Under the pieces are notes generated by a model. It had not been told where the DNA came from. It worked only from the letters and a program-made list of their open reading frames with translations, and made no database searches. Shown piece by piece: positions 16,032 to 24,730 of a stretch of 40,038 nucleotides of DNA (position 1 is its first letter; each line of letters begins with the position of its first letter). Made by a program: the position numbers and the translations under genes. Source of the stretch: a virus; the IMG/VR virus record IMGVR_UViG_3300026484_000244, positions 1 through 40,038 of that record, one strand, 5' to 3'.

Positions 16032-17048
16032 TTAGCTTATGCCAACTTTAGCCATAACTTTTGCTTTTATCTTTCTAAAGTCATCGCTCGGCATACTCCA
16101 TATTTCTTCTGCGTCCTTGAGATAATCTTTTTTCTCTCTACGCACCTCTTTTCTTTTAGGCATTGTAGCCTTTTCTCTGGCCCTTGAAGCTTCTTCGCTT
16201 GGCGGCTCAACTTCTTTGTTAAATAGTTTATTGTAAGCACTAGCATAATGCTGGAGAAAATCACCTCCATTTATATAATATTGCTTTAGTGCTTCACTTA
16301 TGGTTGGTTCAGCCTTTCCTGCTTTTATATCTACATATAAAGCCTCAAGAAGCTCTGGTTTCTCCGCCATGTTTTTTTTGAAGTCGTCAGGAATTACATT
16401 TAGGATGTGCTTTACTTTTGGTAAAGTTCCCTCGTCTGCAAGTATCCTACTTTCTATTTCTTTTAATTTTCTACTTGACTCGTTTGCTTCAACGGTGGTC
16501 AAGTAATCTTCAACCTCTGGTTCTTTATCGGTGTCAAGGTCATACAAGTCAATATTGTACTCTTTAGCCAATAGAACCAACGCCTCTTTGTTTCCCTCTT
16601 TTAGTGCCTTTAGTGCATTCAAATGCTCATCAGGAACTCCCTCTACTAGCTCTATTCTTTTTTTATTTTCTGCTATCCATTGTGTTTTTTTTGTATAGTC
16701 TATCCCCTTTTTAGCTAATTCTACAACCTCATCTTTTGTAAGTTCAAGTTCGGTTCCAACAGCTTTTAATTTAAACACTTCCTCTTTTGTTCCTTCTTGT
16801 TTAGTGCTGTTGTCGTCCGGCTCTTCTTTTTCTTCCTCTTCTTCTTTATTCTCCTTTTGAGGCTCCTCTTCTTCTGCCTGCTCTTCCTCTTCATCGTTAT
16901 CGTTATCATCTTTTTGAGGTTCTGCCTCTTCGGCTTCCTCCTCTTCCTCTGGCGGTTCTTTACCTTCTTCTGTTTTGTTTGCTTCTTCCCATAGTTTGTC
17001 GTATTCTTCTTCGTATCTTTTTGCTTCTTCAAGTTCTTGTTCAGTCAT
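16032..17048 (-). CDS. Scaffolding-like protein
   Basis: This 338-residue protein has a very acidic, low-complexity N-terminal quarter (residues 20-85, runs of Glu with Asp and Lys). It then has a helical body and a basic C-terminal part (REKATMPKRKEVRREKK). Acidic helical proteins directly before the capsid gene are typically scaffolds that guide capsid assembly through a basic C-terminal end. The gene overlaps the end of the preceding gene by eight bases, which suggests coupled translation. Confidence 0.65.
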   Translation of the reverse strand: MTEQELEEAKRYEEEYDKLWEEANKTEEGKEPPEEEEEAEEAEPQKDDNDNDEEEEQAEEEEPQKENKEEEEEKEEPDDNSTKQEGTKEEVFKLKAVGTELELTKDEVVELAKKGIDYTKKTQWIAENKKRIELVEGVPDEHLNALKALKEGNKEALVLLAKEYNIDLYDLDTDKEPEVEDYLTTVEANESSRKLKEIESRILADEGTLPKVKHILNVIPDDFKKNMAEKPELLEALYVDIKAGKAEPTISEALKQYYINGGDFLQHYASAYNKLFNKEVEPPSEEASRAREKATMPKRKEVRREKKDYLKDAEEIWSMPSDDFRKIKAKVMAKVGIS

Positions 17049-17379
17049 CTAATCCTCCTAGAACTTCTTCTGCAACATTTCCTTGCTCAATTGCTTGTGA
17101 CAAAAACTCGTTGAATATTCTTCTTGCTTCTATTTGCATAAGTATTTCTTGCCTCATCTGTGGCTGAACCCCGAGGTTTAATCCAAGGTTTACAAGCCCC
17201 TCATCTATAAATTTCTTTTTAAACAGCTTAAAGTTACCATTTGCTGAAAGCTTTATAACGGCATCTTTCAGTTTTACTGCACTTTTCATATCTGCCATTT
17301 GTGCTTCCGTTACTTGAACCACAGAAGCATCATCCTCTTGCCCGTACACTTCATTCTCTATGTCTGTTTGGTTACTCAT
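17041..17379 (-). CDS. Small protein between portal and scaffold
   Basis: This 112-residue, acidic, helical protein ends EEVLGGLDD. It lies between the portal and scaffold genes and overlaps the scaffold start by eight bases. It has no recognisable domain. Podoviruses often carry a small gene at this place, so a minor head-assembly role is a reasonable guess. Confidence 0.6.
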   Translation of the reverse strand: MSNQTDIENEVYGQEDDASVVQVTEAQMADMKSAVKLKDAVIKLSANGNFKLFKKKFIDEGLVNLGLNLGVQPQMRQEILMQIEARRIFNEFLSQAIEQGNVAEEVLGGLDD

Positions 17380-17439
17380 TCTTGAGTCCTTTTGTTTTTT
17401 ATTTATCAGTTTAATGACATGATTTAGGTCATTCTATTA

Positions 17440-19323
17440 TTACATTTTTTGTAAGGCTATTTTATCTAAATCTCTTTTATGGTTTTCGCCGTTTATTCTT
17501 TCTGCAAATTCAAGGTCTTTAATGTCAGCATTATTCTTAGTATCAATACTCTTATAGTGCTTCAATTCTGCGTCTTTTGAAATCTGTAATGTTTTAGTTC
17601 TTATCTGCTCTATTTCTGCTTCTAGTTTTGCTATCTCAAGATTTTTAATTTGTATTGTATATTCATCAGGTTCAGGAGAATAATTTTTCAATTCTTCTGC
17701 CTCTTCATACATTTTGTCTAGTTTAAGCATTTTAGTATATAGCATTTTAACAATATTTGGGTCTTGTCCTTGCTGTGCTGTTTGAAGCAGAAATGATAAT
17801 TTTCTTGATTTCTGGTCATCGGCATTAAGAGTAGTGACAATCATCTCCATATGCACTCTATCTGATATATCTTCTCTTTGTATAGGAACATGCTTATTCC
17901 CAAGAAGTGTAACCATTTCTGTTTCGCTCATAAATTCAGAAGCATAAGAAAGCCATTTTTTCAATATTGGCTTTATAAGGTTTTCAGATATATTTACGAC
18001 AATGTCGTTTAATCTTCTATTTGTTGCAGTATCTAGCCCTTGTGCTTGTGTTGCAGATAAAACTTTAGTTTGTTGCCCCAAGGCAATCTCTGTTATTCCA
18101 CTCAAGCTTTCATTTTCCCTCTTAAACATATCCAATGCCTGCAATGGCGTGGTTCCAAGACTATTGTAATTTGATTGCCAAATATCGCCAAACTGTTTAT
18201 TAAATTTAAAGTTTTGACCATTTAAAAATTTAGCTTCCTCTATTGGATTTAATGCTCCATCTGGTATTCCTATTTGTCCAATGTTTGCACTAGCTATGTT
18301 TTCTATTAGTCCTCTCGTTATCAATGTTATGAGGTGACTCTTGTCATATAAATCTTCAACTTGGCTTTCCCCTACGATGCTAAATGGCTCTTCATCAAAG
18401 TTGAAAATAACAAACGGTATTTCATCATCTGGATATGGGTTATCTTCTAATTTTAGAATTTCATCTTCTGCCCAAACACATACTATGTTTTCAGCAATCC
18501 CATCTTCGTTTATGTCATATTTTCCCCAATATTCATATACCATTATTTTTTTTCTTGAAACATCTGATGTTTCAAAATCTCTATCAGCTCCATTCTCTTC
18601 TTCGTCTATCATTCTATCTTGATATAATTCGCTGTTTGATTGTTCGTCTTCCGTATCCGACAATTTCTTTTTTGCAAGTCGCTCAACTGCATCTTGGTTT
18701 AGCCAAGATGTGTTCTCTCTTAGATTTGAAAAAGTTGTTTCATATCTTATTATCACAAACTCCGGCTCACCGTCTTCTGCCGTAGGGTCTATAAATACAT
18801 TTTCAAATTTAATTATTTTTGCATCTGGATTATTTTCTACAACTTTTGTTATCTCAACTTCTCTCTCTTCCTGAAACCCAGCTTCGTTTTCTATTGTTTC
18901 AATTATTGTTTCTTTTTTTGTGCGATATTTCCAACTTGTTTGAACCACAACGATGGACTCTACTTGTGCTAATTTAATTGCTTTTTTTAAAAAATTATAT
19001 CTATTGAAAACTCTACAAAACCAATAGTTTAACAAAGCTTCTCTGCTTTTTGCTTTCTCTACATCCTCTGGAGTTAAGCCTTGACATCTTACTATTTCTG
19101 GAGTATTTACAAATGGTTCTAGCAATATAGGTAATTGCCACTTTAAAAGCTTTTTTATATCCTTTGATACATATTTGCTTTTACCTTTTTTTTCATTTCC
19201 AAGTGGTTTTGCTTTATAGTATTTTCTCCATTTTGCTATTTTGCTTTCTGGACTTGCTTTTGCTTCCTTTGCACTTGAATAGTCTTCTTTTAATTCTTGC
19301 AGTAACTTTTTTTTGTCTATCAT
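17440..19323 (-). CDS. Portal protein
   Basis: This 627-residue protein starts at the ATG 7 bases after GGAG. An upstream ATG at 19374 adds 17 residues without a ribosome site. Portal-like features include an N-terminal KWRKYYKAKP, the repeated 'vYEYWGKYDInEDG' segment, NPYPDDEIPFVIFNFDEEPFS, then SHLITLITRG and a 'sGITEiALGqq...sATQaqgl' segment. The last of these is typical of large podovirus portals near the clip/crown transition. The C-terminal 120 residues are coiled coil. It would form the dodecameric vertex through which terminase packages DNA, and sits before the scaffold and capsid genes as expected. Confidence 0.75.
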   Translation of the reverse strand: MIDKKKLLQELKEDYSSAKEAKASPESKIAKWRKYYKAKPLGNEKKGKSKYVSKDIKKLLKWQLPILLEPFVNTPEIVRCQGLTPEDVEKAKSREALLNYWFCRVFNRYNFLKKAIKLAQVESIVVVQTSWKYRTKKETIIETIENEAGFQEEREVEITKVVENNPDAKIIKFENVFIDPTAEDGEPEFVIIRYETTFSNLRENTSWLNQDAVERLAKKKLSDTEDEQSNSELYQDRMIDEEENGADRDFETSDVSRKKIMVYEYWGKYDINEDGIAENIVCVWAEDEILKLEDNPYPDDEIPFVIFNFDEEPFSIVGESQVEDLYDKSHLITLITRGLIENIASANIGQIGIPDGALNPIEEAKFLNGQNFKFNKQFGDIWQSNYNSLGTTPLQALDMFKRENESLSGITEIALGQQTKVLSATQAQGLDTATNRRLNDIVVNISENLIKPILKKWLSYASEFMSETEMVTLLGNKHVPIQREDISDRVHMEMIVTTLNADDQKSRKLSFLLQTAQQGQDPNIVKMLYTKMLKLDKMYEEAEELKNYSPEPDEYTIQIKNLEIAKLEAEIEQIRTKTLQISKDAELKHYKSIDTKNNADIKDLEFAERINGENHKRDLDKIALQKM

Positions 19324-19395
19324 TTGTTTTCTCCATGTAAGATGCAATAATGAAATAATATCATATTTTTGCAAAAAGCCAAGATTGAATATGGC

Positions 19396-20487
19396 TTATT
19401 CATTATCTTCTCCGCCAAAATCCATTCCGCCGAAGTCATCATGTTCATAACCACCATCATCGTTACCTCCGTCGTGAGAACTGTAATGGTCGCTCACTTC
19501 TCCTGTTGTTGGCAAACCATCATCCCAGCCTGTGTCTGTTTCGGTTGGTTCCCAATTAGGATTATCTGCGTCTTTTGTATTCGCACTATCATCTAAAGCT
19601 GACGCCATTGCATCATCAGAATAATCGTAATCCCTGAATGTGTCGCCTAGGCTTTCTATACCCAAAGCAGTAGCTATAATGTCTTTAAAATTTTGAGTTA
19701 CACCTCTGCTTGATTTTAGGGAACCATATTGTGCTTCCCCATTATCTCCAAAGCCTACAATCTCTCCTCCAAAACCAAAGTGATTATCTAGCCCAATAGC
19801 CATTTCAAATAATTCATCAACAAATTTCCCAACAACTGTTGCCACTATTGCAATAGCAGCAAAAGAGGATACCCCTAGTGCTGATATGACAGCTTTTGAA
19901 GCCACTGTACCAAAAGAACTTGATACTGCCCCTAGTGTTCCTGCCGAAACAAACTGTGAAAAAGAAGTTACTTTTCCTGTAAAAATATTTTTTATCAACC
20001 CTGTTATTATTATCGGATTTTTTATATTTAACATATCAAATCTTGTTGCCCACGCTTTTTGAATATCCAACAAAGAGCTTGTTCCCATGCTACTCACTTG
20101 ACTATCGTCAAGAAAACTCTCCCCGCTCGTGGTTCGGATTACTGCCCCTGTTATCGCATCAATTATCGACATCTCATAATAAAGAACCACTGTTTCTTTT
20201 TCTTTTTCTTTTGCAAAAACATTGACAATATCTTCTCCTGCTTCTGCAACCATTTCGTAAAATCCTGAATTTAAAAAGCTAAGTAACGCTCCTGTTGTTA
20301 TTGATGATGACATTGTTTGCCGTATAGGATTATTTTCAAGTGACGGTTCAGCCTCTACACTAAACAATGCTCCACCTGCAAATGTTTCATTTTTAAAGAT
20401 TCCTCCTGCTCTCCAGTTATTCAAATCTGAAAACATAGGAATTTCCGTATGTTGGATATATGTTCTATTCAACATTTCGGTTGCCAT
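19396..20487 (-). CDS. Virion protein with hydrophobic core and acidic Gly-rich tail
   Basis: This 363-residue protein has a long hydrophobic Ala/Val/Gly-rich region (about residues 160-235, including SALGVSSFAAIAIVATVVG). It also has an acidic, Gly- and His-rich C-terminal tail (DHYSSHDGGNDDGGYEHDD). I recognise no family. The hydrophobic stretch could insert in a membrane during DNA entry. The tail could bind metal ions, which is speculative. It overlaps the preceding gene by one base and lies in the tail-to-portal stretch of the late operon. Confidence 0.55.
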   Translation of the reverse strand: MATEMLNRTYIQHTEIPMFSDLNNWRAGGIFKNETFAGGALFSVEAEPSLENNPIRQTMSSSITTGALLSFLNSGFYEMVAEAGEDIVNVFAKEKEKETVVLYYEMSIIDAITGAVIRTTSGESFLDDSQVSSMGTSSLLDIQKAWATRFDMLNIKNPIIITGLIKNIFTGKVTSFSQFVSAGTLGAVSSSFGTVASKAVISALGVSSFAAIAIVATVVGKFVDELFEMAIGLDNHFGFGGEIVGFGDNGEAQYGSLKSSRGVTQNFKDIIATALGIESLGDTFRDYDYSDDAMASALDDSANTKDADNPNWEPTETDTGWDDGLPTTGEVSDHYSSHDGGNDDGGYEHDDFGGMDFGGEDNE

Positions 20488-20825
20488 TACTCTACTACTC
20501 CTGTGCTTTTGGTCGTGCTTACTTTTGCTCCAGAGCCGTCTTCTGTATCTTCTATTGTATCATCTATATATGAATGCGTGTGGTTCTCGTAATTAGAAAG
20601 TCTTTCTTCTAAAGCACTTAATCTACTTAGCAAATCGTTTATTTTTGCCTTTGCCCAGTTTTCATAAACATTATTGTTTTCATCAAATGTTATTCCTAAA
20701 TCTTGGCACATTGCACTAAATTTAGATAATTCATCAGCATAATCACCAGACAATACAATTTGTGTTACACTTGATTTTGCTAATGCACTTCTTGCTTTTG
20801 AATTTCTAAAGTCAAATTTTGCCAC
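20487..20825 (-). CDS. Small coiled-coil virion protein
   Basis: This 112-residue protein has a short coiled coil (residues about 62-80, LLSRLSALEERLSNYE) followed by NHTHSYID and a Ser/Thr-rich end. An HxH motif after a trimeric coiled coil is typical of phage fibre and spike tips, where the histidines can hold an iron atom. A small tail spike or connector part is possible. It shares one base with each neighbour, indicating a tightly packed operon. Confidence 0.5.
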   Translation of the reverse strand: MAKFDFRNSKARSALAKSSVTQIVLSGDYADELSKFSAMCQDLGITFDENNNVYENWAKAKINDLLSRLSALEERLSNYENHTHSYIDDTIEDTEDGSGAKVSTTKSTGVVE

Positions 20826-21331
20826 TATGTCACCTTTGTTACTGTTGTTGATGTTGGTGCTTCAACTCCAGCTAAATCAGCTATTATATTAAATAGAACC
20901 ATCCACATATCAGAACTTACTGTTGAGCCACTTGCTCCTACTGTTCCATAGACATCCGCCAGACTATCTGCACTTTTTATTTTGTTGTTAAAAACTACGC
21001 TATTTATTAACTGTGTCTTTTTTTCTAAAACATAATCTTTATCTGCAACCATTTTATCCGCTTGTGCTTGGGCTAAAGCAACTTTGCTATCTGCACTTCT
21101 TGTTTCAATATCTAGCATTACATTGTTTCTACTTATTTGTGACTCATTCATTTCTTGCTTTTGTATTGCAGATACGCTTAATTGCAATACAGTTGAAATC
21201 GTATTGCTAACAACCATTGCATAGTCTGGTGACTCCATTCTTTGAAGACTATATTGTTCATCTAGAGTCACTTTTGCTTTTGCCATCAAGGTGTCATATA
21301 ATCCCTCTATTCCAGTTGTATTTATTGCCAT
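20825..21331 (-). CDS. Helical virion protein, unknown
   Basis: This 168-residue protein is mostly helical, with a long Ala/Gln/Lys heptad-like region (residues 75-105, VALAQAQADKMVADKDYVLEK) and a Thr/Val-rich end. No family is recognised. It lies between the endolysin and the small coiled-coil protein. Its helix-rich makeup suggests a tail or connector structural role. Confidence 0.5.
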   Translation of the reverse strand: MAINTTGIEGLYDTLMAKAKVTLDEQYSLQRMESPDYAMVVSNTISTVLQLSVSAIQKQEMNESQISRNNVMLDIETRSADSKVALAQAQADKMVADKDYVLEKKTQLINSVVFNNKIKSADSLADVYGTVGASGSTVSSDMWMVLFNIIADLAGVEAPTSTTVTKVT

Positions 21332-21343
21332 GTTTTTTCCCTT

Positions 21344-21694
21344 TTAGTATATCCACAATCTATTTTGATTTTTAGCTCTGTCTATGTCTGCATGAATAAA
21401 TGTTTTTGCAACACCTATTCTTGCAAAACCTGCTTTTATCAAACCATTTAAAATCAAAAACCTATCTGCATCATTGTTTACTTTAATATCCACTGCTAAG
21501 CCTAATAGATGACTCGATGTTTTAGAACCGCCAATCTCGGCATTGTGGTTCTCACATCTGCAACCACTGTTTATAACAAATGGAACCCCTGCTATATGCC
21601 TTGCTAAGTTTAATCTGTCAACTAGTTTTTGGCTTATTATGTTTGTTCCACAACCACATTTGCATTCAAATTCTTCATGCTTAAAGTAATTCAT
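21344..21694 (-). CDS. M15-type endolysin (peptidoglycan peptidase)
   Basis: This 116-residue enzyme of the peptidase M15_3 group starts at the ATG behind AGAGGAA; a longer version from 21745 lacks support. The zinc ligands and catalytic residues are in SSHLLGLAVDI (SxHxxGxAxD) and FIHADI (HxD). A CKCGCG cluster near the start is often seen in phage members. It should cut peptide stems of peptidoglycan for lysis. No signal peptide is seen, so it needs a holin, and holin-like genes stand just upstream. Its start overlaps the stop of a 27-residue membrane peptide as ATGA. Confidence 0.85.
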   Translation of the reverse strand: MNYFKHEEFECKCGCGTNIISQKLVDRLNLARHIAGVPFVINSGCRCENHNAEIGGSKTSSHLLGLAVDIKVNNDADRFLILNGLIKAGFARIGVAKTFIHADIDRAKNQNRLWIY

Positions 21695-21774
21695 TCTTTT
21701 TCCTCTAATAATAAAAGTATAAATATCACTGCAAGTATAATGCATGATATAAAAACAATGATAAAATTTATCAT
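21691..21774 (-). CDS. 27-residue membrane peptide between holin and endolysin
   Basis: This tiny reading frame codes for 27 residues: one hydrophobic helix (INFIIVFISCIILAVIFILL) and an acidic end, LLEEKE. Its start overlaps the holin stop (ATGA) and its stop overlaps the endolysin start (ATGA), so it forms part of a fully coupled lysis cassette. It could be an antiholin-like or pinholin-like peptide. No homologue is known to me, and chance is possible at this length. Confidence 0.5.
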   Translation of the reverse strand: MINFIIVFISCIILAVIFILLLLEEKE

Positions 21775-22115
21775 TTTAAAAACCTATTAACCATTAATTG
21801 CCCAAACTTACTTTCAACTATTCCTATAATAGCATAGCTCGATACGCCTATCAACCCAACTATGCCATCTCTCCCTGTCATGTCTATTGGTATAAACTCG
21901 CCAAAAGTATTTGCTGTAAAACCACCTATAAACATATTTATTAACATAGTAGCTGTACTCCATGATGGTTCTCTTCCATCTTTTTTTTGCTTTGAATAAT
22001 CATACATGTAGGCGACTATTCCACCAAAACTTCCTATTATTACATCCTTTAAGGCATCAATTATTGCAATGATATATGTTATTATGTCTTGATTCTGCAT
22101 ATTACTTTCTTTCAT
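21771..22115 (-). CDS. LydA-like holin
   Basis: This 114-residue membrane protein has three hydrophobic segments (about residues 13-38, 55-72 and 83-103) and a GGIVAYMYDYSK motif. This layout matches the LydA-type phage holin family. It would form the inner-membrane lesion that releases the endolysin. Two starts are possible: the ATG at 22115, which overlaps the previous gene by 14 bases, or the ATG at 22100, one base after its stop. Neither has a strong Shine-Dalgarno, so re-initiation after the preceding gene is likely. Confidence 0.7.
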   Translation of the reverse strand: MKESNMQNQDIITYIIAIIDALKDVIIGSFGGIVAYMYDYSKQKKDGREPSWSTATMLINMFIGGFTANTFGEFIPIDMTGRDGIVGLIGVSSYAIIGIVESKFGQLMVNRFLK

Positions 22116-22788
22116 GGTTGTTTATTATTAAAATTATCAGTATCATAAATAAGCCTGTTAGATATATTGCGACTCTGAACCACTTATATCTTTCCATGAG
22201 TTCGTTCTCTCTGGCGCCCTGTATTACTACATATTGTTGAGGTATGATAGTTCCTGTTCTTCCTAACCCATCGTAGCCTCTGTTTTCATCGGGCAATATT
22301 ATCCACTCTAAATATTCTTTTGAGTGTTTAAATAGCCAAGATTCTTTTAGTGCTTTGCTGTCGTATCCGCTATTCATTTCTCTAACCAATTTTAAGCACC
22401 AAGGTTTGTTGGTTCTACATATATGCTCTACATCCCAATATCGTCTTCCGCCGTTCTTTTTGATATATCTCAATGAGCTGTCAAACACATATTCTTTTGT
22501 TCTTAGGCTGTATGCCCATATATCGCCATTTTGTGTTACTTTCATTTCTTGTGAGCATGTGAATAAAGCTTTCGTGATTTCTTTTTCAGGTATATATCTG
22601 TATCTCGTTAAAAGCCCTTTGTCGTCAGACAGCAATAAGGTGTTTACACAAAGTTTTACCTGATTTAAATTAAACTTAGCTTGTGTTCTTGCACTGTTTT
22701 CTAAATTAACTTTCCATGTTGCATCTATTATTACGCTTGAGAGAACAACAACAGCTATTAGAACAACTGTTTTAATGCTATATTTCAT
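22102..22788 (-). CDS. Two-TM protein with large extracytoplasmic (Cache-like) domain
   Basis: This 228-residue protein starts at the ATG that overlaps the previous stop (ATGA) and follows AAGGAAAG. There is one membrane helix at the N-terminus (KTVVLIAVVVLSSVII) and one at the C-terminus (FRVAIYLTGLFMILIILII). About 170 residues lie between them, which would be periplasmic. This part has GDIWAYSLRTKEYVFD, a C/W-rich HICRTNKPWCLK segment and a 'GydGlgRTGtiIPQQYVVIQGA' segment. The layout of a long N-terminal helix, a mixed fold and a return helix resembles the Cache sensor domains of bacterial receptors. Such a protein inside a lysis cassette is unusual; lysis timing or superinfection exclusion are candidate roles. 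Confidence 0.55.
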   Translation of the reverse strand: MKYSIKTVVLIAVVVLSSVIIDATWKVNLENSARTQAKFNLNQVKLCVNTLLLSDDKGLLTRYRYIPEKEITKALFTCSQEMKVTQNGDIWAYSLRTKEYVFDSSLRYIKKNGGRRYWDVEHICRTNKPWCLKLVREMNSGYDSKALKESWLFKHSKEYLEWIILPDENRGYDGLGRTGTIIPQQYVVIQGARENELMERYKWFRVAIYLTGLFMILIILIINNHERK

Positions 22789-23231
22789 GCTTTCTTTCCT
22801 TGTGACCATATTGCAACAGCTTTCTCAATACTTCTACCACTTATATACCCACCAACTCCTAGCTTTAATAAAGCCCACATGTCCGCAGATATTGGTTTTA
22901 CAGGCAACTCTGTGCTAAAAATAGCTCTTACATACGGAGAAATAATATATTCATTTGCAACTATAAATCCAAACAATAACATCAGCAGTGGTCGCCAACT
23001 TCTTTGAAGCCAATTCCCACCCATCTCTGCTATTATGACCTCTTTCTTGTCGCTAATAACCTGTGTAAATGAAGCCACTAAAGCAGTTTTCATTTGATTT
23101 CTTATTTGCTCGAGCATGTTTCTAGCTTTTAATCTTTCATCATCACTAGTAAATAAATTATCTAATCCACTTGCTACGCTATCTACCACCTTGTCAACAC
23201 CACCTGTTATAATATCTTTAAACCAGCTCAT
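22785..23231 (-). CDS. GTA-holin-like (3TM) membrane protein
   Basis: This 148-residue protein has the NWLQRSWRPLLMLLFGF signature of the 3-TM holin family (GTA_holin_3TM). An N-terminal amphipathic part (DIITGGVDKVVDSVASGLDN) precedes hydrophobic helices near 80-100 and 115-135. It is a second holin candidate in the same cassette. Its stop overlaps the start of the two-TM protein gene as ATGA. Confidence 0.7.
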   Translation of the reverse strand: MSWFKDIITGGVDKVVDSVASGLDNLFTSDDERLKARNMLEQIRNQMKTALVASFTQVISDKKEVIIAEMGGNWLQRSWRPLLMLLFGFIVANEYIISPYVRAIFSTELPVKPISADMWALLKLGVGGYISGRSIEKAVAIWSQGKKA

Positions 23232-23798
23232 TTATATACCCTTTAGGATGCTTAGGAGTACCAAGCCTATTATAATGTCCTGCATAATCCCATAATAGAA
23301 CTCATCTGTTTCCCACTTGCCTCTTACTTTATAAAAACCTATCTCGAAGTTCAAAGGAAATATCTTTCCTAGCTCGATAGATAAACTAAAGGCTATCGAT
23401 AGAGCCACGATAGTAAAAATTAAAATATAAGGATTGGCACCTACAAAGTATAGTGGGGCTAATGTAGGGAGCCACCAATAAATACCTCTAATAAATAAGG
23501 CTACTTCACAATACTCTAGCCACTCTTCTTTCCAGCTAGGCATTAGCTTCTGTGCTAACCACCTAATTCCGTTATTGGCTCCCTCATCTGTGCCTAGGAT
23601 AGCCTTTGTTTTATTGTGAGCTAATGAGCCTACCCAATCACCCCAACCAAAGCTTTCTCCTATCAAATAGCCAATAGCTACCATTAGAGCTACTTGCCAA
23701 TCTCCAAATAAGAACCACACGAGCAAACCAAATGCAACAGCTGTTACCTTAGCCATAATTGCCCAAGTGCCTCTCAATCTGTTTAATATTGTAAACAT
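23232..23798 (-). CDS. Multi-TM membrane protein
   Basis: This 188-residue protein starts at the ATG five bases after GGAGA. It has about five hydrophobic helices (AVAFGLLVWFLF, VALMVAIGYLIG, and three in the C-terminal half) and Trp-rich loops (ESFGWGDWVGSL, IYWWLPTL). I do not recognise a family with a known role. It lies next to the papain-like hydrolase and the 3-TM holin. It uses more G and C than most of the genome by eye. Confidence 0.6.
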   Translation of the reverse strand: MFTILNRLRGTWAIMAKVTAVAFGLLVWFLFGDWQVALMVAIGYLIGESFGWGDWVGSLAHNKTKAILGTDEGANNGIRWLAQKLMPSWKEEWLEYCEVALFIRGIYWWLPTLAPLYFVGANPYILIFTIVALSIAFSLSIELGKIFPLNFEIGFYKVRGKWETDEFYYGIMQDIIIGLVLLSILKGI

Positions 23799-24190
23799 AA
23801 TTCTCTCCATAGTGTTCCAGGATTAACCTTTTGTCTTTGCTTATACAGCACATAAGCAACCCATTCGCTACATATCCATTTATTATCCCTTTGAACACCT
23901 AGCGGAATAACCTGTGTTAAGGCTATATTTAGCCAGTCGTATCCTTGCCCTTCTGTTTCCCTAAAGACTTTATCTAGCCACTCTTCATCTATATCTACAT
24001 CCATAAACACCCAGTGGTTCTCTTTAGGATTTATTCTCTTTCTTCTTACTTTACCGTCACGGGGGCTAGTGGAATACCACCAACCCTTATGCACCAACTC
24101 AACATGGCTAAACCTACTTTTAGTCCACCATGCTATTAGCTTATCTTGCCAGTCTCCGCTTTCTGCTACATAAAAAGCTACTTGAGCCAC
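23783..24190 (-). CDS. Permuted papain-like hydrolase (NlpC/P60 superfamily)
   Basis: This 135-residue protein with a GTG start has its histidine in RFSHVEL (His29) before its cysteine in WICSEWV (Cys107). That is the circularly permuted order of YiiX/LRAT-type members of the NlpC/P60 superfamily. Such phage proteins act as amidases or endopeptidases on peptidoglycan or lipids, either in the virion or during lysis. It lies between the tail-fibre genes and the membrane-protein block, so a tail-associated wall hydrolase and a lysis factor are both possible. Confidence 0.7.
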   Translation of the reverse strand: MAQVAFYVAESGDWQDKLIAWWTKSRFSHVELVHKGWWYSTSPRDGKVRRKRINPKENHWVFMDVDIDEEWLDKVFRETEGQGYDWLNIALTQVIPLGVQRDNKWICSEWVAYVLYKQRQKVNPGTLWRELCLQY

Positions 24191-24191
24191 A

Positions 24192-24719
24192 CTAAGCCCC
24201 GAATGTAGGAAGTTGCTCTAACACTTCTTCAGTAGTAGGTATGGTTCCGTTTGCTTCTGCGTCAGCTTGTATCTCATAAGCTTTTTCCCATACTGCGAAG
24301 TAATAGTCGCTAAGTTCTTTAGCATTAGTTTTCATAGCTTTTACTGCATCACTATCTGTGTCTAAGATAGGCACATTGGCACCTCTAGCAGAGAGCATAC
24401 TGTCCCAACCTCCGTTCTCTCTAGCTGTATCATCTAAGAGTTTCTGTATGGCACCCTCTGTTGCATTTATAAGATTTTCTTTATCTTCCTGCATAATCCT
24501 ATCGAAGTCAGGAATGTAGTTTCCGTCAGAGTCTTTGATGTAATATTTATAGAGATTACCCAAGTCGTCTGTGGGGAGTAACCCTATGTTTTTATGATTA
24601 GGCAAAACCATACCATCGTTTTTTATAGGGGATAGCTCCTCTACTAAACCTAGTGACTGTATAAGATTGTCACTAGGGTCTGCATATAAATCTCCGTTTA
24701 TATCTTTGTAATATTTCAT
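24192..24719 (-). CDS. Tail fibre accessory protein
   Basis: This 175-residue protein starts MKYYKDINGDLYA and has a KDSDGNYIPDFD segment. Its C-terminal half is helical, with several Trp/Tyr residues. Short proteins opening with 'KYYkD.ngdvyA' right after a fibre gene are usually tail-fibre assembly chaperones or small fibre components. It follows the 476-residue fibre gene by 11 bases. It lies in a stretch free of the GTGGTTC heptamer. Confidence 0.55.
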   Translation of the reverse strand: MKYYKDINGDLYADPSDNLIQSLGLVEELSPIKNDGMVLPNHKNIGLLPTDDLGNLYKYYIKDSDGNYIPDFDRIMQEDKENLINATEGAIQKLLDDTARENGGWDSMLSARGANVPILDTDSDAVKAMKTNAKELSDYYFAVWEKAYEIQADAEANGTIPTTEEVLEQLPTFGA

Positions 24720-24730
24720 TTGTTATCCTT

